Positions 7,406 to 13,854 of a DNA stretch of 14,449 nt are shown in pieces; the stretch's first letter is position 1; the number at the start of each line of letters is the position of its first letter. Below the pieces are notes generated by a model. It ran no database searches. It was not told where the DNA came from and worked only from the letters and a program-made list of their open reading frames with translations. The translations under genes and the position numbers were made by a program. Source of the DNA: an uncultured Clostridia bacterium (lineage in GTDB: Bacteria; Bacillota; Clostridia; Peptostreptococcales; Anaerovoracaceae); contig CALCEY010000002.1 in the NCBI GenBank assembly GCA_937900415.1, positions 1 to 14,449 on the forward strand, in the 5' to 3' direction.

Positions 7406-10400
7406 TTACTCACTCTTGAAATCATCTTCAAACTCCATGCCCGAATCGTCGTCCTCCTCAAGCATGTCTTCCTCTTCATCTCCTGCGGTTTCTTCGCTGA
7501 AGCCTTCTTCAAAAAGCTTTTTGTCGCTTTCCAGCTCCTGCTCCAAATCCATTATCCCTTCGATGTTAGGAAGATCGTCGTCATATTCTGACGCTTCTTT
7601 GATTTGAATTTCCTCGTCGTTCTCTGAAAGAACCTTTACGTCAAGTCCCAGTGCCTGCATTTCCTTAATCAATACCTTGAAGGATTCCGGTATTCCCGGC
7701 GTAGGAATATTCTCGCCTTTAACTATCGCCTCGTAAGTCTTGACTCTTCCCACGATGTCGTCAGATTTTACAGTGAGAATTTCCTGAAGCGTATATGCTG
7801 CGCCGTAAGCCTCAAGCGCCCATACCTCCATCTCTCCGAAACGCTGTCCTCCGAACTGAGCTTTTCCTCCCAGAGGCTGCTGCGTTACCATAGAGTATGG
7901 TCCTGTACTTCTTGCGTGAATCTTATCGTCTACCAGATGGTGAAGCTTAAGCATATACATGTATCCTACGGTAACAGGGTTATCAAAAGGCTCGCCTGTT
8001 CTTCCGTCTCTTAAACGCAATTTTCCTGTCTTAGGGTAGCCACATTCATCCAGGAGATTTATGATGTCCTTTTCATTGGCTCCATCAAATACAGGCGTGG
8101 ATATATACCAACCCTTCGTCTTGGCTGCAAGTCCCAGATGAACTTCGAGTACCTGTCCTACGTTCATTCGGGAAGGAACGCCCAGTGGGTTCAGCATCAC
8201 CTGAAGCGGCTGTCCGTTTTCAAGGAACGGCATATCCTCCTCAGGCAGGATTCTTGAAATAACGCCTTTATTGCCGTGACGTCCGGCCATCTTATCGCCG
8301 ACGTTTATCTTTCTCTTGGTCGCTATATAACATCTCACCAGTTTATTTACTCCCGGAGGCAGTTCGTCGCCGTTTTCCCTCGAGAAAATCTTAACGTCTA
8401 CCACTATTCCGGTTTCACCGTGAGGAACTCTAAGGGAAGTATCCCTTACTTCTCTCGCCTTTTCACCGAATATGGCTCTTAGAAGTCTTTCTTCGGCCGT
8501 AAGCTCCGTTTCTCCCTTAGGAGTAACCTTTCCCACAAGGATGTCGGAAGAATCAACCTCAGCGCCTATGCGGATTATACCCTCTTCATCGAGGTCTCGG
8601 AGAGCGTCTTCTCCTACATTAGGAATGTCTCTGGTGATCTCTTCAGGTCCCAGCTTGGTGTCTCTTGCCTCAGCCTCATATTCTTCTATATGAAGGGATG
8701 TGAGTACGTCGTCCATGAGAAGTCGTTCGTTGAGGATTATAGCGTCCTCGTAATTGTAGCCTTCCCATGTCATAAAGCCTATCAGGAGATTCTTGCCGAG
8801 GGCAATTTCTCCCAAATCCGTGGAAGGACCGTCTGCTATAACTTCTCCTTCTTCGATATGCTCGCCATGGCTTACTATAGGCCTCTGATTGATGCAGGTT
8901 CCCTGGTTTGATCTCTTGAATTTAAGCAGATGATAAACATCTGTCTCGTTATTATCGTCTCTTCTTATTACAATGCTGTCGGCGTCTACGAACTCTACTG
9001 TTCCGCCCGCCTTTGCAAGTATTACTACTCCCGAGTCCCTGGCCGCTTTATACTCCATTCCGGTGCCAACCACAGGAGCCTCCGTAACTAAAAGAGGTAC
9101 TGCCTGTCTCTGCATGTTGGAACCCATCAATGCACGGTTTGCGTCGTCGTTTTCAAGGAACGGTATCATCGCTGTCGCTACCGATACCACCTGCTTAGGG
9201 GATACGTCCATATAGTCTATCTGCTCTTTTGGCATGAGAGCAATTTCTCCATGTTCGCCTCTTGAAGCTACTTTCGTGTTGATGAAACGTCCCTCGCTGT
9301 CTAAAGGTTCGTTGGCCTGAGCAACTACCATCAGCTCTTCTTCATCTGCCGTCAGATAATGAATCTCATCGGTTACCCTGTGAGTTTCCTTGTCCACTAC
9401 TCTGTAAGGTGTTTCGATGAAGCCGTACTGGTTGATGATTCCGTAAGTAGTCAGCGAACCGATAAGTCCGATGTTAGGGCCTTCCGGCGTTTCTATAGGG
9501 CACATTCTTCCGTAGTGAGAATGGTGTACGTCTCTGACCTCGAAGCCTGCTCTTTCTCTCGAAAGGCCTCCCGGACCGAGTGCGGAAAGTCTTCTCTTAT
9601 GGGTAAGCTCTGCCAGAGGATTGTTCTGATCCATGAACTGCGACAGCTGTGAGCTTCCGAAGAATTCCTTTATCGCCGCGGTCACAGGTCTGATATTCAT
9701 CAGAGCCTGCGGAGTCGTTACGTCTATATCCTGAATGGTCATTCTTTCCTTTACCACTCTTTCCATTCTGGCAAGACCTATCCTGAACTGGTTCTGGAGA
9801 AGCTCTCCTACTGTTCTAAGTCTTCTGTTGCCTAAATGGTCTATATCGTCAATGGAGCCGATGCCGTAATTCAAATTCAATATATAGCTTATTGAAGCTA
9901 TGATATCTTCTATTATAATGTGCTTTGGCGAAAGATCGTTCTTCCTATCCACCAGCATTTCCCTGAGCTCTTCCTCAGTTTCGCAGGCTTCCAGAATTTC
10001 TTTCAAGACAGGATAAAATACCTTGTCTGCAATCTTCAGGCTTGCAGTGTCAAAATCCACATAAGCCGCGATGTCAACAAAGTTATTTCCTATTACTTTA
10101 GTTACCTGGTCTTCCTTGTCTTTGTCAAGGCCGTAGGCATAAACGTATTCCACGCCTGCATTTTCGATTTCCAATGCCAGCTGCCTGTTTACCTTCTGGC
10201 CTTTTTCCGCCATTATTTCGCCGGTCGAAGGGTTTGCTACGTCTTCTGCCAGCGTAACGCCGTTAATTCTGTTGGAAATTCCCAGCTTCTTATTATATTT
10301 ATACCTTCCGACTTTAGCCAGATCATAGCGCTTAGGGTCGAAGAAAAGCGAATTAAGCAGAGCCCTTGCACTCTCCACGGTAGGAGGCTCAGCAGGTCTC

Positions 10401-11116
10401 AGCTTCTTATATATTTCCTTCAATCCGTCCTCGTAATTGGCTGCCGTATCTTTTTCCAAAGTTTTCTTAAGCCTTGAGTCTTCGCCGAATATGTCGAGAA
10501 TTTCTTCGTCGCTGCCAAAGCCAAGTGCTCTCAAAAGAGTCGTGACAGGCTGTTTTCTCGTGCGGTCCACTCTTACGGAAATGATTTCATTGGAGTCTGT
10601 CTCGTATTCAAGCCATGCTCCCCTGTTCGGGATTATGGTCGTTGAGAACAGCTTATTGTTGGACTTATCATAGGTCACGTCATAATACGGTCCCGGAGAA
10701 CGAACAAGCTGAGTAACTACTACTCTTTCTGCGCCGTTATAGATGAAAGTTCCCTTTTCCGTCATTATAGGGAAATCGCCCATGAACACTTCCTGCTCTT
10801 TGACTTCTCCTGTTTCTTTGTTAATAAGTCTGACTTTTACTTTAAGGGGAGCAGCGTACGTGACATCTCTTTCCTTACATTCTTCCTGCTCATATTTCGG
10901 AGCATCTGTAATGGAATAATCAATGAACTCTAAAACGAGATTGTCTGCATAATCCTTGATGGGAGAAATATCTTCAAAGACTTCTCTCAGTCCTTCTTCG
11001 ATGAACCAATTATATGATTCGGTCTGAATTCGGATAAGGTTTGGCATCTCGCAGACTTCGTTGATTTTAGCGAATGTCATACGTTCTTTTCTACCTACTT
11101 TTATAGGTCTTGGCAT
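7406..11116 (-). CDS. rpoB: DNA-directed RNA polymerase subunit beta
   Basis: This 1236-residue subunit forms one jaw of the RNA polymerase core and most of the rifampicin pocket. The rifampicin region at about residues 488-517 (SSQLSQFMDQNNP, then THKRRLSALGPGGL) keeps the Gln, Asp, His, Arg and Ser residues mutated in resistant strains, so it looks wild type. EGYNYEDAI (Glu790, Asp791) and GDKMAGRHGNKG with the two active-centre lysines at about 942 and 950 are present. The C-terminal 40 residues are strongly acidic. I use ATG at 11116 (M-P-R-P-I-K) because AAGGAG at 11125-11130 lies 8 nt upstream. A GTG at 11125 would overlap that site. It is divergent from the merR-like gene and has its own promoter. 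Confidence 0.98.
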   Translation of the reverse strand: MPRPIKVGRKERMTFAKINEVCEMPNLIRIQTESYNWFIEEGLREVFEDISPIKDYADNLVLEFIDYSITDAPKYEQEECKERDVTYAAPLKVKVRLINKETGEVKEQEVFMGDFPIMTEKGTFIYNGAERVVVTQLVRSPGPYYDVTYDKSNNKLFSTTIIPNRGAWLEYETDSNEIISVRVDRTRKQPVTTLLRALGFGSDEEILDIFGEDSRLKKTLEKDTAANYEDGLKEIYKKLRPAEPPTVESARALLNSLFFDPKRYDLAKVGRYKYNKKLGISNRINGVTLAEDVANPSTGEIMAEKGQKVNRQLALEIENAGVEYVYAYGLDKDKEDQVTKVIGNNFVDIAAYVDFDTASLKIADKVFYPVLKEILEACETEEELREMLVDRKNDLSPKHIIIEDIIASISYILNLNYGIGSIDDIDHLGNRRLRTVGELLQNQFRIGLARMERVVKERMTIQDIDVTTPQALMNIRPVTAAIKEFFGSSQLSQFMDQNNPLAELTHKRRLSALGPGGLSRERAGFEVRDVHHSHYGRMCPIETPEGPNIGLIGSLTTYGIINQYGFIETPYRVVDKETHRVTDEIHYLTADEEELMVVAQANEPLDSEGRFINTKVASRGEHGEIALMPKEQIDYMDVSPKQVVSVATAMIPFLENDDANRALMGSNMQRQAVPLLVTEAPVVGTGMEYKAARDSGVVILAKAGGTVEFVDADSIVIRRDDNNETDVYHLLKFKRSNQGTCINQRPIVSHGEHIEEGEVIADGPSTDLGEIALGKNLLIGFMTWEGYNYEDAIILNERLLMDDVLTSLHIEEYEAEARDTKLGPEEITRDIPNVGEDALRDLDEEGIIRIGAEVDSSDILVGKVTPKGETELTAEERLLRAIFGEKAREVRDTSLRVPHGETGIVVDVKIFSRENGDELPPGVNKLVRCYIATKRKINVGDKMAGRHGNKGVISRILPEEDMPFLENGQPLQVMLNPLGVPSRMNVGQVLEVHLGLAAKTKGWYISTPVFDGANEKDIINLLDECGYPKTGKLRLRDGRTGEPFDNPVTVGYMYMLKLHHLVDDKIHARSTGPYSMVTQQPLGGKAQFGGQRFGEMEVWALEAYGAAYTLQEILTVKSDDIVGRVKTYEAIVKGENIPTPGIPESFKVLIKEMQALGLDVKVLSENDEEIQIKEASEYDDDLPNIEGIMDLEQELESDKKLFEEGFSEETAGDEEEDMLEEDDDSGMEFEDDFKSE

Positions 11117-11124
11117 CTTTATCA

Positions 11125-11130
11125 CTCCTT
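11125..11130 (-). promoter_or_regulatory. Ribosome-binding site deciding the rpoB start
   Basis: AAGGAG on the minus strand is 8 nt from ATG at 11116. The alternative GTG at 11125-11123 overlaps this motif and cannot use it, so the shorter protein is preferred. Confidence 0.85.
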
Positions 11131-11166
11131 ATACTCTTAACAAATTACTTTGTGTGGCAGTCTAAT

Positions 11167-11195
11167 ATTATATTATAAAGCTGTCAAATAATCAA
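11167..11195 (-). promoter_or_regulatory. Sigma-A promoter for rpoBC
   Basis: On the minus strand TTGATT (11195-11190) and a perfect TATAAT (11172-11167) are separated by exactly 17 nt. A second TATAAT overlaps 5 nt upstream (11177-11172). The surrounding DNA is AT-rich. Transcription would start near 11160, giving a leader of about 44 nt. This explains how rpoBC is expressed despite being cut off from rplJL. Confidence 0.75.
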
Positions 11196-11199
11196 GTGT

Positions 11200-11500
11200 A
11201 AATTTGAAGTAATTGGAAAAGATTTTGTATGACGCGCTTATTTTCCACTGAATACATCAAAATATGGGCAAAACTTCGAACATACTTCAACCGTTCATGA
11301 AAAATGCAAATATTTCAGATGGCGTATGTATATCATGCCGGGGTTATATACTATGACTCCGAAGCGCCGCTTCTGCATAACGGCTTTTTTACTCGCTGTG
11401 TTTTGACTTTAGTCGTTTTAGTTTGTTTGTGCTCAAACTCGCGCCATCTCCATGCGAATATCTGTTTTTACTTTCTTTCTAAAATTTTTGAAAAATTCTC
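11200..11500. other. Gene-free divergent spacer between the rpoB and merR promoters
   Basis: No convincing gene lies here. A 66-codon plus-strand frame (11304-11504) has no family resemblance and no good ribosome-binding site. Visible structure comprises a perfect 8-bp inverted repeat AGATGGCG (11317-11324) / CGCCATCT (11442-11449) flanking 117 nt, an AT-rich GTATAT/ATATAC pair (11328-11351), and a weak GCCG/CGGC hairpin followed by TTTTTT near 11367-11390. The function is unknown. A decayed terminator or small element is possible. Confidence 0.4.
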
Positions 11501-11531
11501 TTGACCTTCTCCTTGGTGGAAGGTATACAAT
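11501..11531 (+). promoter_or_regulatory. MerR-type promoter/operator of the regulator gene
   Basis: The -35 TTGACC (11501-11506) and -10 TACAAT (11526-11531) are separated by 19 bp, the overlong spacing typical of promoters activated by MerR-family proteins through DNA distortion. The spacer contains the dyad ACCTTC (11504-11509) / GAAGGT (11519-11524), closely resembling known MerR-family operators such as that of CueR. It lies directly upstream of the MerR-like gene, so autoregulation of the whole three-gene unit is the natural inference. Confidence 0.88.
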
Positions 11532-11558
11532 TTATATGAATTATGGAGGTTATTTTAA

Positions 11559-12212
11559 ATGAAAATAAACGAAGTCGAAAAACTCGTCGACATAACTAAG
11601 AAAAATATACGTTTCTACGAAGAGCAGAAATTACTTTCTCCTCTCAGAAACAGAGAGAACGGTTATCGGGATTACTCCGAAGATGACATCAAAACTCTGG
11701 AACAGATAAAGCTCTTCAGAAAACTTGGACTCCCCATCGAGGAAATCCGTTCAATGCAGCTGAAAAACTCCACTGTGGCTGACAGCATGAAACGCCACCT
11801 TGTGACCATCGACCGGGCCAGGCGCAATCTTTCACAGTCCGAAGAATTCTGCAAAGAACTCAGCTCATCTGATATCACTCTCACAGACCTTGACGCCCAT
11901 GCTCTTCTTGAACGCATGGAGGACGCCGAAAAATCAGGCGCATCTTTCAAAAATATACATGTCAGTGATATTAAGCCGATGAAATATGCGGGCTCCATCG
12001 TTGCCGCCATAGTCATAACAACTTTAATGGTTGCCATATTCTTTCTCATTTTATGGGCGATGATAACCGAACCGGAGGGGCGGCCACCTGTTCCATTGAT
12101 GATAATAATTTTAGCAATACCTGTTATGGTTATTCTGGGTTTATTTTTATCTCTGGTTCAACGTATAAAAGAAATAAATAATGGGGAGATAAACGATGCA
12201 AAAAAATTCTGA
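11559..12212 (+). CDS. MerR-family transcriptional regulator with a C-terminal two-helix membrane domain
   Basis: The 217-residue protein starts at ATG 11559, 9 nt after GGAGG (11545-11549). Residues 1-70 are a MerR winged helix-turn-helix (DITKKNIRFYEEQKLL, then RNRENGYRDYSEDDI and KLGLPIEEI). Residues of about 75-120 are a polar helical region expected to form the dimerisation coiled coil. Instead of a cytoplasmic ligand domain, two hydrophobic segments follow at about 144-169 and 178-200, then a charged tail ending D-A-K-K-F. There is no cysteine pair or aromatic drug pocket of the classical type. The family logic suggests a membrane-tethered activator whose signal comes from the membrane or from partner proteins. 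The signal is unknown. It heads a unit with the next two genes and overlaps the second by 17 nt. Confidence 0.9.
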   Translation: MKINEVEKLVDITKKNIRFYEEQKLLSPLRNRENGYRDYSEDDIKTLEQIKLFRKLGLPIEEIRSMQLKNSTVADSMKRHLVTIDRARRNLSQSEEFCKELSSSDITLTDLDAHALLERMEDAEKSGASFKNIHVSDIKPMKYAGSIVAAIVITTLMVAIFFLILWAMITEPEGRPPVPLMIIILAIPVMVILGLFLSLVQRIKEINNGEINDAKKF

Positions 12213-12441
12213 CAGGAAACGCGGCGCTATAATTTCCGCCGCGGTCATAGTCGTCATAGAGCTCCTTTTCATCAGCATAGCATTTGTAATCGCTTCTCAT
12301 ATAAGCGGTCTCATCGCCACATTTTTTCTGTTTTTATATGTAGCCATAATGCTGGCTGTAATCACAGGTACTCTTGTCGCCCTTGCACGGCGGCTAAAGG
12401 AATTAAAAAACAACGAAGCTGAAGAAGCCAAAAAATATTGA
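12196..12441 (+). CDS. Small two-helix membrane protein, paralogous to the MerR membrane domain
   Basis: The 81-residue protein starts at ATG 12196 with GGGGAG at 12183-12188, inside the end of the preceding gene. It has a short basic N-terminus and hydrophobic segments at about 10-33 and 38-63. Its charged tail, ARRLKELKNNEAEEAKKY, matches the tail of the upstream regulator (VQRIKEINNGEINDAKKF): 9 of the last 19 residues are identical and most others are similar, and both proteins end at the same point. The layout of two helices plus tail is also the same. I infer that it arose by duplication of the regulator's membrane domain or vice versa, and may interact with it. I do not recognise a named family. 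Function is unknown. Confidence 0.82.
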   Translation: MQKNSDRKRGAIISAAVIVVIELLFISIAFVIASHISGLIATFFLFLYVAIMLAVITGTLVALARRLKELKNNEAEEAKKY

Positions 12442-12447
12442 TCAATC

Positions 12448-12453
12448 AGGAGG
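12448..12453 (+). promoter_or_regulatory. Ribosome-binding site deciding the ybjQ-like start
   Basis: A perfect AGGAGG precedes ATG 12465 by 11 nt. A TTG at 12438 in the same frame would include this motif inside the gene and add nine residues foreign to the family, so ATG 12465 is used. Confidence 0.8.
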
Positions 12454-12464
12454 AAAAAAATATT

Positions 12465-12776
12465 ATGCTATTACTTACCATCAACTATGTCCCGGGGAAA
12501 GAGTTAGAAGCTCTGGGCATCGCCAAAGGAACCACCGTGCAGTCGAAAAATTTCGGAAAGGATTTTATGTCCGGAATGAAAGGCTTAGTCGGAGGCGAGC
12601 TTACTTCATATACCGATATGCTCAATGAGGCCCGCCAAATTGCAACCAAGAGGATGGTCGAGGACGCTGAAACCCTCGGCGCCGACGCGGTCATAAACGT
12701 TCGTTACGGCTCGGCTTCAATGATGCAGGGAGCGGCCGAGGTCGTGGTCTACGGTACTGCCGTAAAATACAGATAG
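12465..12776 (+). CDS. YbjQ/UPF0145 (DUF74) family protein
   Basis: The 103-residue protein matches the YbjQ family along its length. It has an N-terminal strand, then N-F-G-K-D-F-M-S-G-M-K-G-L-V-G-G, SYTDMLNEAR, the hallmark LGADAVINV and the terminal YGTAVKYR. E. coli YbjQ has corresponding blocks and nearly the same length. The family forms small oligomeric cytoplasmic proteins. Databases often label it heavy-metal-binding, but no Cys or His metal motif is present in this copy and the biochemical role is unestablished. It sits 23 nt after the small membrane protein gene with a strong ribosome-binding site, and before a terminator, so it is the last gene of the MerR-controlled unit. Confidence 0.9.
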   Translation: MLLLTINYVPGKELEALGIAKGTTVQSKNFGKDFMSGMKGLVGGELTSYTDMLNEARQIATKRMVEDAETLGADAVINVRYGSASMMQGAAEVVVYGTAVKYR

Positions 12777-12807
12777 CAAAAGTCGTAGATTGCTTCTTCG
12801 TACTGTA

Positions 12808-12846
12808 CAGAGTCTTTCTTTAACAGAAAGGCTCTGCTTTATTTTT
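12808..12846 (+). terminator. Rho-independent terminator of the merR-like unit
   Basis: The 12-nt arms 12808-12819 (CAGAGTCTTTCT) and 12825-12836 (AGAAAGGCTCTG) pair with one G-T wobble around a TTAAC loop. CTTTATTTTT follows. It ends transcription 32-70 nt past the ybjQ-like stop codon. Confidence 0.92.
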
Positions 12847-12847
12847 A

Positions 12848-12882
12848 CGGCACTGTTAAGGTGCCGGATTTTGTGGTATAAT
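12848..12882 (+). promoter_or_regulatory. Promoter of the ZIP gene with an overlapping dyad
   Basis: A perfect TATAAT at 12877-12882 is preceded by TGG, forming an extended -10. The matching -35 at 12854-12859 (TGTTAA, 17-bp spacing) is weak. A perfect inverted repeat CGGCAC (12848-12853) / GTGCCG (12861-12866) brackets exactly this -35. That arrangement is typical of an operator, although it could also be a coincidental hairpin next to the terminator. No known metalloregulator box is recognised. Confidence 0.65.
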
Positions 12883-12913
12883 GAACCCATACCTGACTGG
12901 ATGGCGTTAGAAT

Positions 12914-12945
12914 AAAGCCGCAAATCATATTATTCGGCTTTGCCG
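12914..12945 (+). promoter_or_regulatory. Alternative hairpins in the ZIP leader
   Basis: AAAGCCG (12914-12920) pairs with CGGCTTT (12935-12941). The same CGGC can instead pair with GCCG at 12942-12945 around TTT. The two folds exclude each other in the roughly 100-nt leader. The stems are short, and no riboswitch family is recognised. Confidence 0.3.
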
Positions 12946-12991
12946 CAGGGCAGAACATCTTAAATTAAAAACATAGGAGCTTACAATATAA

Positions 12992-13726
12992 ATGGGTATT
13001 TTAATAACTTTCTTTCTCGGAATATTTATCATTTTAGGTTTCCTGATAGCAAAATCAGCTAAAAACGAACACGCTGTAGAAGAGCTGTCTATTTCGATAG
13101 CTTTCGGCACCATGACGGCTCTATCAGTTATGGAGATGATACCCGAGGTGTTGGAGCATGTAGGCAACAATAACATTCCGCTTATTCTGTTAGCAGTTTC
13201 AGCCGGAATACTTCTTCTTAAAATACTCGATCATTTGATCCCCGACCACGATAACGTCCATGGCTTTGAACATGACTGCACTCCGGAAAATGTAATCCAT
13301 ATCGGAATAATTTCTTCAGTAGCCGTAATACTTCACAATATAATAGAAGGAATGGCAGTATACAGTATGACTGCCGACTCTCTGAAAACAGCGATTTTAT
13401 TGTCGCTTGGCGTAGGTCTTCACAATATTCCGATGGGAATGGTAATCTACTCCACTCTGAAAAAAGAAAAGCTCAGAATAAGAGCTACGCTGCTTACTAC
13501 TGTTTCCCTTTCCACTCTCCTGGGCGGCATCATAATGAGCCTCCTGTGGTCAACGATAAACGACTTTATCATAGGCATATTGATGGGCCTGACGCTGGGA
13601 ATGATAATATACATTATTATCTTTGAGCTTACGCCCCACTTAATGCACTCCAAAAACAAAAAATTATCTGCGGCAGGTATTCTAATCGGCATTGCTGTTA
13701 TCGCGGCGGGAAGCTTTTTTGAATAG
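12992..13726 (+). CDS. ZIP-family divalent metal transporter
   Basis: This 244-residue integral membrane protein has about eight hydrophobic segments, as expected for ZIP proteins, which move zinc and related divalent metals into the cytoplasm. A His/Asp-rich loop D-H-L-I-P-D-H-D-N-V-H-G-F-E-H-D lies at about 80-95. TM4 has the signature H115-N116-x-x-E119-G120, and TM5 has H144-N145-I-P-M148-G149. In most bacterial ZIPs the TM5 motif ends PEG, so Met148 replaces a usual metal ligand. TM6 has Glu212 in FELTPH. The start at ATG 12992 has TAGGAG at 12974-12979, 12 nt upstream. It has its own promoter, is monocistronic, and converges on rplL across a shared terminator. The exact metal cannot be told. 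Confidence 0.9.
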   Translation: MGILITFFLGIFIILGFLIAKSAKNEHAVEELSISIAFGTMTALSVMEMIPEVLEHVGNNNIPLILLAVSAGILLLKILDHLIPDHDNVHGFEHDCTPENVIHIGIISSVAVILHNIIEGMAVYSMTADSLKTAILLSLGVGLHNIPMGMVIYSTLKKEKLRIRATLLTTVSLSTLLGGIIMSLLWSTINDFIIGILMGLTLGMIIYIIIFELTPHLMHSKNKKLSAAGILIGIAVIAAGSFFE

Positions 13727-13770
13727 ATGTCAAAACTCCGGCGCTTAAATGGATGAATACAAGGCAAAGA

Positions 13771-13836
13771 AAATCCCGGTTCTCCACACATCGTCTCTTG
13801 GCGATGTATAACGTGACCGGGATTTCAATTCTTTTT
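13771..13836. terminator. Nested bidirectional terminator between the ZIP gene and rplL
   Basis: A perfect 10-bp outer stem, AAATCCCGGT (13771-13780) / ACCGGGATTT (13816-13825), encloses a second 6-bp stem, ACATCG (13788-13793) / CGATGT (13802-13807). On the plus strand it is followed by TTCTTTTTAA (to 13836), and on the minus strand by TTTTCTTTG. It can therefore end both the ZIP transcript and the convergent rplJL transcript. The two-level structure with internal loops of 7 and 8 nt is larger than an ordinary terminator. Confidence 0.85.
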
Positions 13837-13854
13837 AATCAACCTAAACGGCGA

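Noticed and set aside
11117..11125. GTG start for rpoB three codons upstream
   Set aside because: The GTG overlaps the AAGGAG motif, which is ideally placed for ATG 11116.
11304..11504. 66-codon plus-strand frame in the rpoB-merR spacer
   Set aside because: There is no clear ribosome-binding site and no family resemblance, and it ends inside the MerR promoter. It is considered chance.
12438..12464. TTG start of the ybjQ-like gene, nine codons upstream
   Set aside because: It would place the perfect AGGAGG inside the coding region and adds residues absent from the family. It also overlaps the stop of the preceding gene without its own ribosome-binding site.
11501..13836. Cassette as an integrated mobile element
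   Set aside because: No transposase, integrase, target-site duplication or terminal repeats could be found at its borders. Transfer remains possible but unsupported by sequence features.
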